From: Pseudobdellovibrionaceae bacterium
GTDB taxonomy: Bacteria > Bdellovibrionota > Bdellovibrionia > Bdellovibrionales > UBA1609
DNA length: 64,000 nt
Direction: 5' to 3'
NCBI GenBank assembly: GCA_023954155.1
Contig: JAMLIO010000002.1
Coordinates: 194,221-258,220, forward strand
Shown piece after piece: positions 16,164 through 23,269 of this stretch; position 1 is the first letter of the stretch, and every line of letters starts with the position of its first letter. Under the pieces are notes generated by a model. It made no database searches. It worked only from the letters and a program-made list of their open reading frames with translations, and was not told where the DNA came from. The position numbers were made by a program, and so were the translations under genes.

Positions 16164-16284
16164 GAGTATAGGAAAAACAAACGCCCTTTTTAAGTCCAGG
16201 TCAAAACATAAGCGTTAATTATCAGAAGGTTTTGCTAGGTCCTTTGGCTGGTTTTTAAACTTTTTGCCAGAATATGGCTGTTAA
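16164..16284. repeat. 121-bp direct repeat, right copy
   Basis: The second copy of the 14595-14716 repeat. It sits between the stop of the leftward HExxH gene (24 bases away) and the broken end of the outer-membrane protein fragment. Both copies thus follow the 3' end of a leftward gene. Internal imperfect inverted segments (AACAAACGC versus GCGTTAATT) are present. Confidence 0.85.
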
Positions 16285-16307
16285 GATCGCTTTTAAAACG
16301 CTATAAC

Positions 16308-16799
16308 CTATAAAGCCGAAACAGTAGACTCTCTTAAATAAGTTTCTCTAAACCAAGTTTGAATTTCCACGGCTTGCAATTCTAGGTAATCACCGCCGTC
16401 TGCTAAAGAAGCATTGCTATACATCACTTGAACATAATGAACCAGCTCGTGAACCAATGAATCTTCAATATAGCGGTTGGTTTTTTTATAATAGGTGGGA
16501 TCATCTAAAAGATAGATTTCATTAAGGGTCACAATATAGGCATTGAGTACAAAATCAGGTCGCATGCCCCACTGGGGCTCAACAGCATCTTGAAATTGTC
16601 GAAGTGGAATTTGGCTTTCAAAAAAAACATCAGGTAAAGGCTTTTGAGGATCAAATTGCTTTCCCATTTTATCCAGTACAACTTCTAGCACAAAAATTAA
16701 GTCATACCTTAATGTTTTGGCCTGGGCCATTGAAGTGCTAAATAAAAACACACTCCCTAATAAAGCCATCATAGAAAATCTAACTAAATATTTACCCAC
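16308..16799 (-). CDS. Exported HELVH-motif metalloprotease-like protein
   Basis: A 163-residue protein starting at a GTG after GGGAGGCGG, with a signal peptide ending near AQA-K (residue 28). A zinc-binding HExxH motif is present in SLVHELVHYVQVMY (about residue 115). Small secreted proteins with HELVHYVQ are found in the DUF6647-like group; the third zinc ligand may be one of the Glu residues in YLELQAVEIQTW. Proteolytic activity is plausible but unproven. It is followed immediately by the 121-bp repeat. Confidence 0.7.
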   Translation of the reverse strand: MGKYLVRFSMMALLGSVFLFSTSMAQAKTLRYDLIFVLEVVLDKMGKQFDPQKPLPDVFFESQIPLRQFQDAVEPQWGMRPDFVLNAYIVTLNEIYLLDDPTYYKKTNRYIEDSLVHELVHYVQVMYSNASLADGGDYLELQAVEIQTWFRETYLRESTVSAL

Positions 16800-17222
16800 G
16801 GTCCGCCTCCCTTACCAATGAGAAAACAAAACTTATTAACCATAGCCAAATTGGTCAATTTAGGTTTTTTTATGGAATGTATAAGGCAGTGGCTTCTTTA
16901 CCGCTGGAACGCCTTGAGCCCGTTCCAGCGCCTTAAAATCGAGAATTAAGGAAAGGCGAGGAAAAATTGATTGAAAAAATTGCCTTAATTTAAAAGCCCA
17001 AGGCAGTAGTTAACAAAGGTTTCATCTATACTTCGACACCTTCAACCACAAGAACTCTAGCCCGTCGCGAGCTTAAAAAAAAACTGGCGGGCGCAATGTG
17101 AGATGGGTTTAGAACGTGGCTTGCTTAAAAAGTATATCCTTAACCCTTGTGTTTTTTAATGCGGTGTCATTTTGAGATATTAATTCCGCCACTTTTGAAA
17201 CGGCGGAATTATGGCGGAATAA
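16800..17222. other. Gene-free spacer with two small hairpins
   Basis: No credible gene. Hairpins: GCTGGAACG/CGTTCCAGC at 16903-16929 and AATTCCGCC/GGCGGAATT at 17182-17210. The stretch at about 17073-17118 (AAACTGGCGGGC...GTTTAGAAC) is an imperfect copy of the sequence at 17622-17664 that forms part of the large palindrome, so this spacer carries a degraded repeat family. Confidence 0.5.
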
Positions 17223-17478
17223 TGGCGTTACTATGATATTTGTAATTTAAATTTATATGAATTTTCTAAAAAGCTTGGAAATTGTGAATCAGTAGGTGAT
17301 ACGGCTTATATCCTTTTATTTAAAAATGGTAAATTAGTTGTAAGGATACCTGCGGATTCTATGGTTCATCGAAAGGGACAAGAAGACTCCACTTCAGAAA
17401 AAAAAAGGCGCCGTCATCTTGTTTGAAACAGATGGGCATGGTCGTATGTTCAAAGACGCCATAGACAACAAAGACTAA
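17223..17478 (+). pseudogene. Small decayed gene fragment with a poly-A frameshift
   Basis: From 17223 a frame without an ATG reads a coherent beta-rich sequence (AYILLFKNGKLVVRIPADS) up to a run of ten As near 17398. It then continues sensibly in another frame (AVILFETDGHGRMFKDAIDN) to a TAA at 17476. Both the lack of a start and the frameshift mark it as a remnant. No family recognised. Confidence 0.5.
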
Positions 17479-17494
17479 TTCTTAAAGCAAATAA

Positions 17495-17639
17495 GCCAGT
17501 TCTTTTTTTAAATCCATTATTTTATTCCACGTCGATTGCGAGTTCGGCTTGGCGCAATTTTGCGAACGCAAAATTGTGACAAACGTATGTCTGAGCAATC
17601 GATGTGGAATAAAATAATGGATTTAAAAAAAGAACTGGC
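17495..17639. repeat. Long palindrome A with conserved centre
   Basis: Arms 17495-17538 and 17596-17639 (44 bp each) match at 43 of 44 positions and enclose a 57-nt centre, 17539-17595. The centre contains its own hairpin, CAATTTTGC-GAAC-GCAAAATTG, and is nearly identical to the centres of two other palindromes at 27394-27542 (inverted) and 30044-30194, whose arms are unrelated. It lies between a rightward remnant and a leftward gene. The function is unknown. Confidence 0.92.
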
Positions 17640-17676
17640 GGGCCCAATGGGACGAGTTTAGAACTGATTTGTGTAG

Positions 17677-18330
17677 TTAGATTGGTATAATGTCTTTTGG
17701 CAAACAGGCTTCATCGATCTTATCCAATAGAAGCATATCTGACTTAAAATTCTCAAACGTTCTCCATCCTAGGATATTTATTACTGCAAAGCCTAGATTT
17801 TGTGATTTAAACATTCCGAATTGTGCAAGCCCATGCTCTCGGCATAGATTTTTAAAGCAATTTACGGCTTCAGGTCTTAATTTGCCTTCCTCCCAGTGTA
17901 GAGACTGATTTCTGCCATGCCATATAATTGATTTAAGGGTTTGTGATCCAATTTGTCTGCCATCAGGACAGTTTTGTGAATCTCCATGAGTAATACTGAT
18001 TCCCTGCTTGGCGATTTGAAGAAGATTTCCTGCTAAAACATTTACAGCAAACATTCGAGCTCTAATGCGGCGTTTTAATAAATCTAATTTATCATTTCTA
18101 TCAAAAAGTATTTTTAACTCTTCTGAGTTGTTCCACCAGGAGTATAAGATGAATGGATTGTTCTTTTGATGAGCAACTGCTTGCTTTTTTTCATATTCTG
18201 ATGTGGTCTTTTGAAAAAGCTCGCCAAGTTCTTTATTCATTTTTTTGTATTCTGAATGTTCATGCCATATGGCATGCAGAATCTTGGTAGCTGCAAATTC
18301 AACTTCATTTAAATAAAATTCTATTGTCAC
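17677..18330 (-). CDS. Unknown soluble protein of the accessory island
   Basis: A 217-residue protein from a GTG start. It is largely alpha-helical in the first 110 residues (KKMNKELGELFQKTTSEYEKKQ, then RRIRARMFAVNVLAGNLLQIAK). A central segment, IIWHGRNQSLHWEEG, resembles the RNase-like or HEPN-type conserved H-x-R-x-x-x-x-H pattern, but the match is weak. It lies 20 bases downstream of a small membrane-protein gene on the same strand, suggesting a two-gene unit upstream of and divergent from the retron-like locus. A defence role is possible but is only inferred from its position. Confidence 0.6.
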   Translation of the reverse strand: MTIEFYLNEVEFAATKILHAIWHEHSEYKKMNKELGELFQKTTSEYEKKQAVAHQKNNPFILYSWWNNSEELKILFDRNDKLDLLKRRIRARMFAVNVLAGNLLQIAKQGISITHGDSQNCPDGRQIGSQTLKSIIWHGRNQSLHWEEGKLRPEAVNCFKNLCREHGLAQFGMFKSQNLGFAVINILGWRTFENFKSDMLLLDKIDEACLPKDIIPI

Positions 18331-18350
18331 AAAAAAATCTCACTGCTCAA

Positions 18351-18740
18351 TTAATCTTTACTTTTGAGTAAATAGTCATAAGGCCATTCATTGGGTTCGT
18401 ATTGATTCATTGTTTCAACAAAATCAAGTAAAGTTCCATGGGATCGAGTTTTATCTTCTGTTTCAATAAACTCTTCATAGGCTTGCAGTATAAGATTTAT
18501 TTTATCGGGAAATAGCTCTCTCATTCTTGCCCCTGCGCGTTGAAGTGCGCCAGGTGAGTCGACTTGTTTTAATAAATTTTTGCATCTTAATTTTATTTCT
18601 TTGTTATTTTCGTTAGTCATTCGATCATTATCATTTTTTACGAGCTTTAAGTAAAAGTAAGTTGTTACTAACACAAGAAGTACTTGAGTTATAAATAATA
18701 AATATTGAGAAACTAAGTAGTTCTTTTCAAAACATGTCAT
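18351..18740 (-). CDS. Small membrane-anchored protein, unknown
   Basis: A 129-residue protein with one N-terminal membrane helix (about residues 9-33, YLLFITQVLLVLVTTYFYL) and a charged cytoplasmic helical domain. AAGG lies 6 bases before the ATG. It is the first gene of a leftward pair with the 217-residue unknown. The pair is divergent from the retron-like locus, and the 206-bp gap would hold both promoters. No family recognised. Confidence 0.55.
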   Translation of the reverse strand: MTCFEKNYLVSQYLLFITQVLLVLVTTYFYLKLVKNDNDRMTNENNKEIKLRCKNLLKQVDSPGALQRAGARMRELFPDKINLILQAYEEFIETEDKTRSHGTLLDFVETMNQYEPNEWPYDYLLKSKD

Positions 18741-18946
18741 TGGGGGCCTTTGAGTTTTTTACGTTAATTCTAAAACTATTATATTGGTCTCATTGTGTCA
18801 AATTGAGAAAAATATTCGCCTATCGGTGAAAAAACTTGTGTTTTATATATATCCGAAGTTTAATGGTCCTGTGTTTAGGGATTTGCTGAGGATACCCTTC
18901 AGTTTTTTCCAGATGTTTTAAATAACATTGTGAATTATTTGTTTAA

Positions 18947-18964
18947 AACAAGTAATTTCTTGTT
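18947..18964. promoter_or_regulatory. Operator-like palindrome before the retron RNA
   Basis: AACAAG-TAATTT-CTTGTT is a perfect 6+6 bp inverted repeat. TTGTGA at 18929 and the AT-rich segment at 18953-18958 could form a weak promoter across it. Its size suits a dimeric XRE-type repressor such as the one encoded 300 bp downstream. It could alternatively be the first hairpin of the RNA. Confidence 0.45.
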
Positions 18965-19150
18965 GGGCCACCATCGTTTCTAGTGACACTAGAGACAACA
19001 GTAGACCCGATGAGGGCGAAGCGTAGGAGTACGCTTCGCGAATGATGGAAGTGAGTTAGGTTTTTAGTAAACACCTATGTTGTGGAGGGAGAACTGCAAT
19101 TATGCAGTTCTATAACATAGGAGCCAGTAATGGATGAAAAATCTAACTTA
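18965..19150 (+). ncRNA. Candidate retron msr-msd RNA
   Basis: The 170 bases before the first gene of the operon are unusually structured. There is a stem TCTAGT/ACTAGA with loop GAC (about 18979-18993), a perfect 10-bp stem GCGAAGCGTA/TACGCTTCGC with loop GGAG (19016-19039), and a long hairpin (19074-19121) with base CCTATGTT/AACATAGG and tip AGAACTGCA/TGCAGTTCT. All of the last is enclosed by a 14-bp RNA helix between 19052-19065 and 19137-19150 (12 Watson-Crick plus 2 G-U). Two short stem-loops followed by a long hairpin upstream of the RT match the msr then msd layout. The exact ends and the branching G cannot be set by eye. Confidence 0.65.
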
Positions 19151-19276
19151 AACACTATTAAAAATGTCAGACGTAAACCGCCATCAAGGCCGTCTTTAAA
19201 GAGATTAATATTCAAGCTTATAATAAAGCTTATTTTTCTTTTCGTAGATTGGTTTTTGGTTGGTGAGGATGACTAA
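19130..19276 (+). CDS. 48-residue basic/hydrophobic membrane peptide, candidate toxin or effector
   Basis: ATG at 19130 with AGGAG at 19119-19123 (6-base spacing) opens a 48-codon frame. The peptide has a basic N-terminal half (VRRKPPSRPSLKR) and a hydrophobic C-terminal half (RLIFKLIIKLIFLFVDWFLV) ending GEDD, the pattern of a single-span membrane peptide. Its stop overlaps the ATG of the XRE gene by 8 bases. The ribosome-binding site lies in the stem of the putative msd hairpin, and the first codons form one arm of the 14-bp helix, so translation should depend on the state of that RNA. No annotated homologue is known to me. Toxicity is an inference from size and composition. Confidence 0.6.
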   Translation: MDEKSNLNTIKNVRRKPPSRPSLKRLIFKLIIKLIFLFVDWFLVGEDD

Positions 19277-19607
19277 GCTCACTCCATCACATTTTTTAGG
19301 AAGGTCAATGTTAAGTGATGCATTAAAGTATTTAAGAAAATTTAACGGTGTTTCATTAACACAGCTTTCAAATGAATTGAAAATATCTGTAAGCTACTTG
19401 TCTGAAATCGAGAATGGTAAAAAAAAACCTAACTTGGATATTATAGAAAAATATGCTGAGCGTTTTAAAGTCCGTAAGTCAGCAATCTTGTTTTTCGCAG
19501 AAGAGATAAATGAACAAACATATGGGAATCAATTTTTTAAGAAAAATATTATTAAATTTATGAAAATTATGGATGCTTTCAATGATACAGATGACGAAAC
19601 CTTGTAA
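19269..19607 (+). CDS. XRE-family helix-turn-helix protein of the retron-like operon
   Basis: 112 residues from the ATG at 19269. A canonical XRE helix-turn-helix covers about residues 15-70 (VSLTQLSNELKISVSYLSEIENGKKKPN), with the usual S-x-S-x-x-S-x-I-E-N recognition pattern. A short helical C-terminal extension follows. The start overlaps the 48-aa peptide by 8 bases, and the stop lies inside the RT gene. It is likely a repressor of the operon, perhaps acting at the palindrome 18947-18964, and by analogy with XRE-associated retrons it may act with the RT as part of the defence or antitoxin machinery. Confidence 0.85.
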   Translation: MTKLTPSHFLGRSMLSDALKYLRKFNGVSLTQLSNELKISVSYLSEIENGKKKPNLDIIEKYAERFKVRKSAILFFAEEINEQTYGNQFFKKNIIKFMKIMDAFNDTDDETL

Positions 19608-20547
19608 GCTTTATAGGTTGAAAAATAAAAGACTTTTGGTGAACGTTATTTTAGCCAAAGCAAATATTTCGTTTGCAGAGTTATCTCATATTGTAAAAAA
19701 CCCTAATTCTTATTATAAGGAAAGCCTAAAAGTAACTAAAAAAAAAGATAAAGCAGGTAATTTTAAAACAAGAAAGACTGAAGTGCCATGTCCGAAGTTA
19801 AAATTAATTCATAAAATTTTAAAAAATGAACTTAATAATATCAAAATGCCTGATTATGTAATGGCAACAAAGGGACGAGGGCACGTGCTAAATGCTCAAC
19901 AACATATAGGTTCAAAGTTTTTGTTGAATATGGATATAGCAAATTTTTATCCATCGTCTAGATCTGATTATGTATTTAGATTTTTTTGTGATCAATTAGA
20001 AATGCCAGCAGATATTGCTAAATTTGTGACGGGACTGGTTGTTTATAATCAGCACATCCCAACTGGGAGTCCAATAAGTACAGTTTTAACATATTTGATG
20101 CATAAAGATCTATTTGATGAGATTTTTAATTTATCTTATAAAAATAATATCAAATTTTCTTTATACATCGACGACATGTCATTTTCATCTAACTTACCAA
20201 TTCCGCTCTGGTTTAGAGCCAATGTAAACAAAATAATAAAAAAACATAATTTAAAAATCAAAAAATCTAAGACTAAGGCTTTTGGGAGCAACAGAGTTAA
20301 ATCTGTAACTGGTGTTGAAATTGCCTTAGATAATACATTAAAGGCTCCTTATAAGTTGACTGCTAAGTTGTTTGGCGAGGAATTTATAAAAATTAAAAAA
20401 AATGGAGTTCAAGTATTAAGTGATAAGGAGTTAATGGTTTTAATGGGATATTTGTGCTCTGTTAGGTCTATAGAACATGATGCATATCCAACGTTATATA
20501 ATACTTTAATAAGTGAACAACGTAGAAGGCAAAAGAAAGTAAGTTAA
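19573..20547 (+). CDS. Retron-type reverse transcriptase
   Basis: Up to 324 residues (ATG 19573; ATGs at 19582 and 19591 are also possible), the usual size of retron RTs. Retron hallmarks are visible: NAxxH as NAQQH (residues 107-111), FLLNMDIANFYPS with a catalytic Asp (121), PTGSPIS (about 163-169), the catalytic box YIDD (198-201) and the VTG triplet (245-247). The box is YIDD rather than the common YADD, and the usual QG before SP is TG. The C-terminal segment (about 255-324) would be the thumb that binds its own RNA. The gene overlaps the XRE gene by up to 35 bases. The enzyme should copy part of the upstream RNA into msDNA. Retrons act in anti-phage defence. Confidence 0.9.
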   Translation: MLSMIQMTKPCKLYRLKNKRLLVNVILAKANISFAELSHIVKNPNSYYKESLKVTKKKDKAGNFKTRKTEVPCPKLKLIHKILKNELNNIKMPDYVMATKGRGHVLNAQQHIGSKFLLNMDIANFYPSSRSDYVFRFFCDQLEMPADIAKFVTGLVVYNQHIPTGSPISTVLTYLMHKDLFDEIFNLSYKNNIKFSLYIDDMSFSSNLPIPLWFRANVNKIIKKHNLKIKKSKTKAFGSNRVKSVTGVEIALDNTLKAPYKLTAKLFGEEFIKIKKNGVQVLSDKELMVLMGYLCSVRSIEHDAYPTLYNTLISEQRRRQKKVS

Positions 20548-20595
20548 CAGACGTTGTGTGGCTATTTTTTAAATAATTTACTATGTTGAATAAGG

Positions 20596-21192
20596 CTAGT
20601 CTGTTAATTCATAGTTAAAAACTAATAAATACTTTGTAAGTTTAAGAATGGTATTTGCATTATCTTCTGTATAAATTTTTATAGTATGATTTGCTTCATT
20701 CCCCATTATTCTGATTTTCTCTACTGAGGGTCTTCCTTTAGGTGGTATTAAGCCACTTTCATTTAAAAAGTCTATATATTGTGTAAAGGCGAGCCCTTCT
20801 TTTGCACCATTTTCAACGCTTAAATTCATTAAAATTTTTCTACATAACATGACAACAGAAGTAAATGATGAAACAGAAAAAGAAGCTAAAGCTTCTTTGT
20901 ACAAATTTGCTACTAATTCAGGAACGTTATCGGGGAGAGTGTATTCGCTGAAAAGTGGAAATTGAGACCCGTAGCTAAACAAAGTTGGAGCGCGGCAGTT
21001 CGGACAAATCTGGATAATATTACTGCTATTAGCATCTCCAAAGCTTTTATTTGAGTGTATTTGTTTAGTGCAAAATGGACACAAATAATTACGTGCGTAA
21101 TCAATTCGTTTCCATTCATAAACATTATATGTATTAATACCAAAATTTTGAGGATCTTTTTTCACCTGCGCTCCAGGTTTAATTCTAGCCAT
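20596..21192 (-). CDS. Zinc-ribbon plus DUF4145 protein
   Basis: A 198-residue protein. A zinc ribbon with CPFC and CPNC pairs (about residues 38-65) is followed by a helical DUF4145 domain (about 95-195) with the pattern VVMLCRKILMNL...FLNESGLIP...GNEANHT. DUF4145 domains occur alone or fused to restriction and other defence proteins. The gene has a good AAGGAAAC ribosome-binding site and is convergent with the RT gene, with 48 bases between stops. It may be an independent island gene or an accessory of the retron-like locus. Confidence 0.75.
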   Translation of the reverse strand: MARIKPGAQVKKDPQNFGINTYNVYEWKRIDYARNYLCPFCTKQIHSNKSFGDANSSNIIQICPNCRAPTLFSYGSQFPLFSEYTLPDNVPELVANLYKEALASFSVSSFTSVVMLCRKILMNLSVENGAKEGLAFTQYIDFLNESGLIPPKGRPSVEKIRIMGNEANHTIKIYTEDNANTILKLTKYLLVFNYELTD

Positions 21193-21287
21193 TACTTAAA
21201 GTTTCCTTTGAGTAAAAATAAAAGGTTATTTAATTCCTTGGTATAATTAACTACATGCATCTAATTAATAGCGATAATTTGTAGTTT

Positions 21288-21440
21288 TTATTCGTAATCA
21301 ACAAGTTTTTTTATTGACACATCAAGTACCTCAGCAATTCTAGCTAAGGTATAAATTTCTGGACTAGTTAGTCCATTCTCAATTTTACTCATGGTACCCC
21401 GAGAAAATCCTCCTTCTAAATATATACGATCTTGGCTATT
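21288..21440 (-). pseudogene. Truncated XRE-family regulator gene
   Basis: The minus strand from 21440 reads about 50 codons of an XRE domain C-terminal half (FSRGTMSKIENGLTSPE, then LARIAEVLDVSIKKLV) to a TAA at 21288-21290. The N-terminal half and start are missing because the frame runs into the IS-like segment at 21440. It is a remnant and is unlikely to be functional. Confidence 0.7.
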
Positions 21441-21604
21441 GACCTGCCCCCGAAGTATGAACCAAATACTAAGAGACTATCTGTATAGCAAGATTTGACC
21501 TTCCCCCGATAGATCGATCCTTTTTCCTCGTGGCATCTTCTTTCTCCCATTTTTTCAGCCCTAGTTTATCATACTTTTTGGCTCAACTTTTGGGGAGCAG
21601 GTCA
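21440..21604. mobile_element. IS3-like insertion sequence relic (165 bp)
   Basis: The segment is bounded by TGACCTGCCCCC on the left and GGGGAGCAGGTCA on the right, imperfect terminal inverted repeats. A second internal copy of the left end (TTGACCTTCCCCCGA) lies at about 21486. On the minus strand the right side begins a short frame MPRGKR that resembles an IS3-type OrfA start. Only the ends remain, so this is a non-autonomous remnant that cut the adjacent XRE gene. No clear target duplication is seen. Confidence 0.6.
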
Positions 21605-21623
21605 GTTTTTTATAGAGGACTTT

Positions 21624-22199
21624 TTAAGGGTTTTGATGACCACTTGATAAGTTACGAATAAGATCTAAGGTTTTTTGGCGTTTAACGTCCCAGTCAGGGT
21701 GATAGGGAATGAATATATAATTAGGGTGGGGGCTCCATATGGATTTAAGTTTTTGCTCCATTGCGAGGCTTGTTTGAATGTCCTCTGTGCGTACAGGACT
21801 ATTTTGATAGTCCTCTTGGTGGGCCACCCCTAGCTGAATGACAAGATCATAGCGTTTATAAACGTGTTGGGGATGGATTTGCATGATGTCCATAAAGCTT
21901 GAAGCCTCTTCGGGCCAATAACATAGGCCATCCAAAAGCCCGCGATCAAAAAATAAATATTTGGCATCATGACAGGTGTCTAAGGCGATATTTTCAAGAG
22001 CCTTTTGCAAATGAAATATAGCATATTGGCGGTTCTTTAAACCTTCAGGCCAATCTTGTCTGGGGAATCCCCCTCTAAAGAGCATCTCGGCAGCCTCCTG
22101 GCATACATGGGCCTCGACGGATAAGAAATTTTTTAACTCTTTAGTGAGGCTAGTTTTACCAGAGGAGGGCCCTCCTGTGAGTACAATTTTTAAAGTCAT
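21624..22199 (-). CDS. P-loop NTPase, NadR/AAA_28-like kinase family
   Basis: About 191 residues from the ATG at 22199. A longer frame from 22259 would run through a terminator and is less likely. Walker A is GGPSSGKTSL (residues 8-17), a Walker-B-like segment is KYLFFDRGLLDGLCYW (about 80-95), and an RTEDIQ segment may be the lid. This layout matches the AAA_28/NadR-type ATP-binding group of nucleoside or nicotinamide riboside kinase-like proteins. The substrate is unknown. Confidence 0.75.
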   Translation of the reverse strand: MTLKIVLTGGPSSGKTSLTKELKNFLSVEAHVCQEAAEMLFRGGFPRQDWPEGLKNRQYAIFHLQKALENIALDTCHDAKYLFFDRGLLDGLCYWPEEASSFMDIMQIHPQHVYKRYDLVIQLGVAHQEDYQNSPVRTEDIQTSLAMEQKLKSIWSPHPNYIFIPYHPDWDVKRQKTLDLIRNLSSGHQNP

Positions 22200-22404
22200 A
22201 GCTTTATGTATTGAATTCTGTGTCGTTAGGCAAATAAAAAAGGCCTTATAAAAGGCCATTAGGTTTGAGTTTAAGATTTTTTATTGAAAGCTCGCTTTCA
22301 TTCCGCAACGCAAGGATGGTGGACCTGTAGGTCCCCCATAGTCCCAAGTCCTCATTGCCGCAAGCATTCAGATAGCGGAGTGGAGGGATGATGGGGAGGG
22401 AAGA
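22200..22404. other. Spacer with leftward terminator and an inverted repeat
   Basis: On the minus strand, GGCCTT/AAGGCC with a TTAT loop is followed by a T-rich stretch (22234-22258), a Rho-independent terminator for the PilZ gene. A separate inverted repeat, GGACCT-GT-AGGTCC extended by ATGG/CCAT, lies at about 22313-22338. No gene is present. Confidence 0.6.
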
Positions 22405-23076
22405 TTAGGCCACGCTAAACGATGGGCCGTAATCTAGCCCTTTGATTCTTAAGCCAAAGACTTCGCGTACGGCATGCTCTGAGGTTCCTTGTAAGATGCA
22501 CATGCGAATCAGGTTGTGAATGATTTCGCGCTGTTCAGTGCTTAAGTTTTCAAAGTTGATGCCAAAGTAATCAAACTTATTGTCAGACTTATCTAATTTA
22601 CGAACAATGATTCCGTTTAAGTTAATGGCAGGAATCTTCTGTTCGTCATTCTTATAAACGTGCATGCGCAGTTTAGAGTTTTGTTTCAAGCCAGATTTTA
22701 GAGTTTTAATCATAAGTCCTGTTGTGCTCATATCCATAGATTGGGCTTTAAACATACGACCATCACAGATCAAAGCAATCTCGGCACTTAAAGGCACACG
22801 GATAGACTTTCTGAGTGGAATATCGCTATCAAGGTTGATGTTGTTTTCGTCCAAAAACTTTCTTACAGCTAAAGGCTGAAACAGATCATCCGTACTGATC
22901 AGCACCCACTCTCCATGTCCTAAATAAGTGACTTCTTCTGTATCCAGAAGGTCTTTATTTGCTAACATAATACAGAGTTCGGCGTAAGAATAAGGGCCAG
23001 TCTCTTTGTCTTGAACCTTGGTGTACCATTTTTTTACGAACGGGTCTTTAAGTTCTTTTTCGTCAATTTTAAACAT
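22405..23076 (-). CDS. PilZ-domain protein with N-terminal GYF-like domain
   Basis: A 223-residue protein with AAGGAGAG before the ATG. Residues about 15-65 (KWYTKVQDKETGPYSYAELC) match the GYF_2-type domain. Residues about 88-190 form a PilZ domain with RKSIR (RxxxR) and DMSTTG (the D/N-x-S-x-x-G motif), the two cyclic-di-GMP-binding signatures. It should act in the cytoplasm as a c-di-GMP effector for motility, adhesion or predation control. It is monocistronic with its own terminator. Confidence 0.88.
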   Translation of the reverse strand: MFKIDEKELKDPFVKKWYTKVQDKETGPYSYAELCIMLANKDLLDTEEVTYLGHGEWVLISTDDLFQPLAVRKFLDENNINLDSDIPLRKSIRVPLSAEIALICDGRMFKAQSMDMSTTGLMIKTLKSGLKQNSKLRMHVYKNDEQKIPAINLNGIIVRKLDKSDNKFDYFGINFENLSTEQREIIHNLIRMCILQGTSEHAVREVFGLRIKGLDYGPSFSVA

Positions 23077-23269
23077 TATGCTCTCCTTACATGGGTGCGC
23101 TATGAGTGTTTATCGGAATAGGGTCTAGAAATATTTAAGAAAAATCATAAACCAAAAGAAGTGTTTCAAAATAAGGCGGGCCTTTGGGCAGGGGTCTAGT
23201 TTTTGATTCAAATTAGCAAGCTTTAATAAAAATTCCCCGATAACAAATTCAGTTATGGTTTTAAATGGT

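Noticed and set aside
14595-16284. Integron with attC sites
   Set aside because: The repeat length is attC-like and follows genes, but I found no clear R and L box consensus and no integrase, so I list it only as a direct repeat.
17677-18740. Toxin-antitoxin or HEPN pair
   Set aside because: The H-x-R pattern is weak and the partner is a membrane-anchored protein, so I left both as unknown.
22260-22400. A fifth long palindrome in the spacer before the PilZ gene
   Set aside because: Only a short inverted repeat around GGACCTGTAGGTCC is present; long arms and a shared centre are missing.
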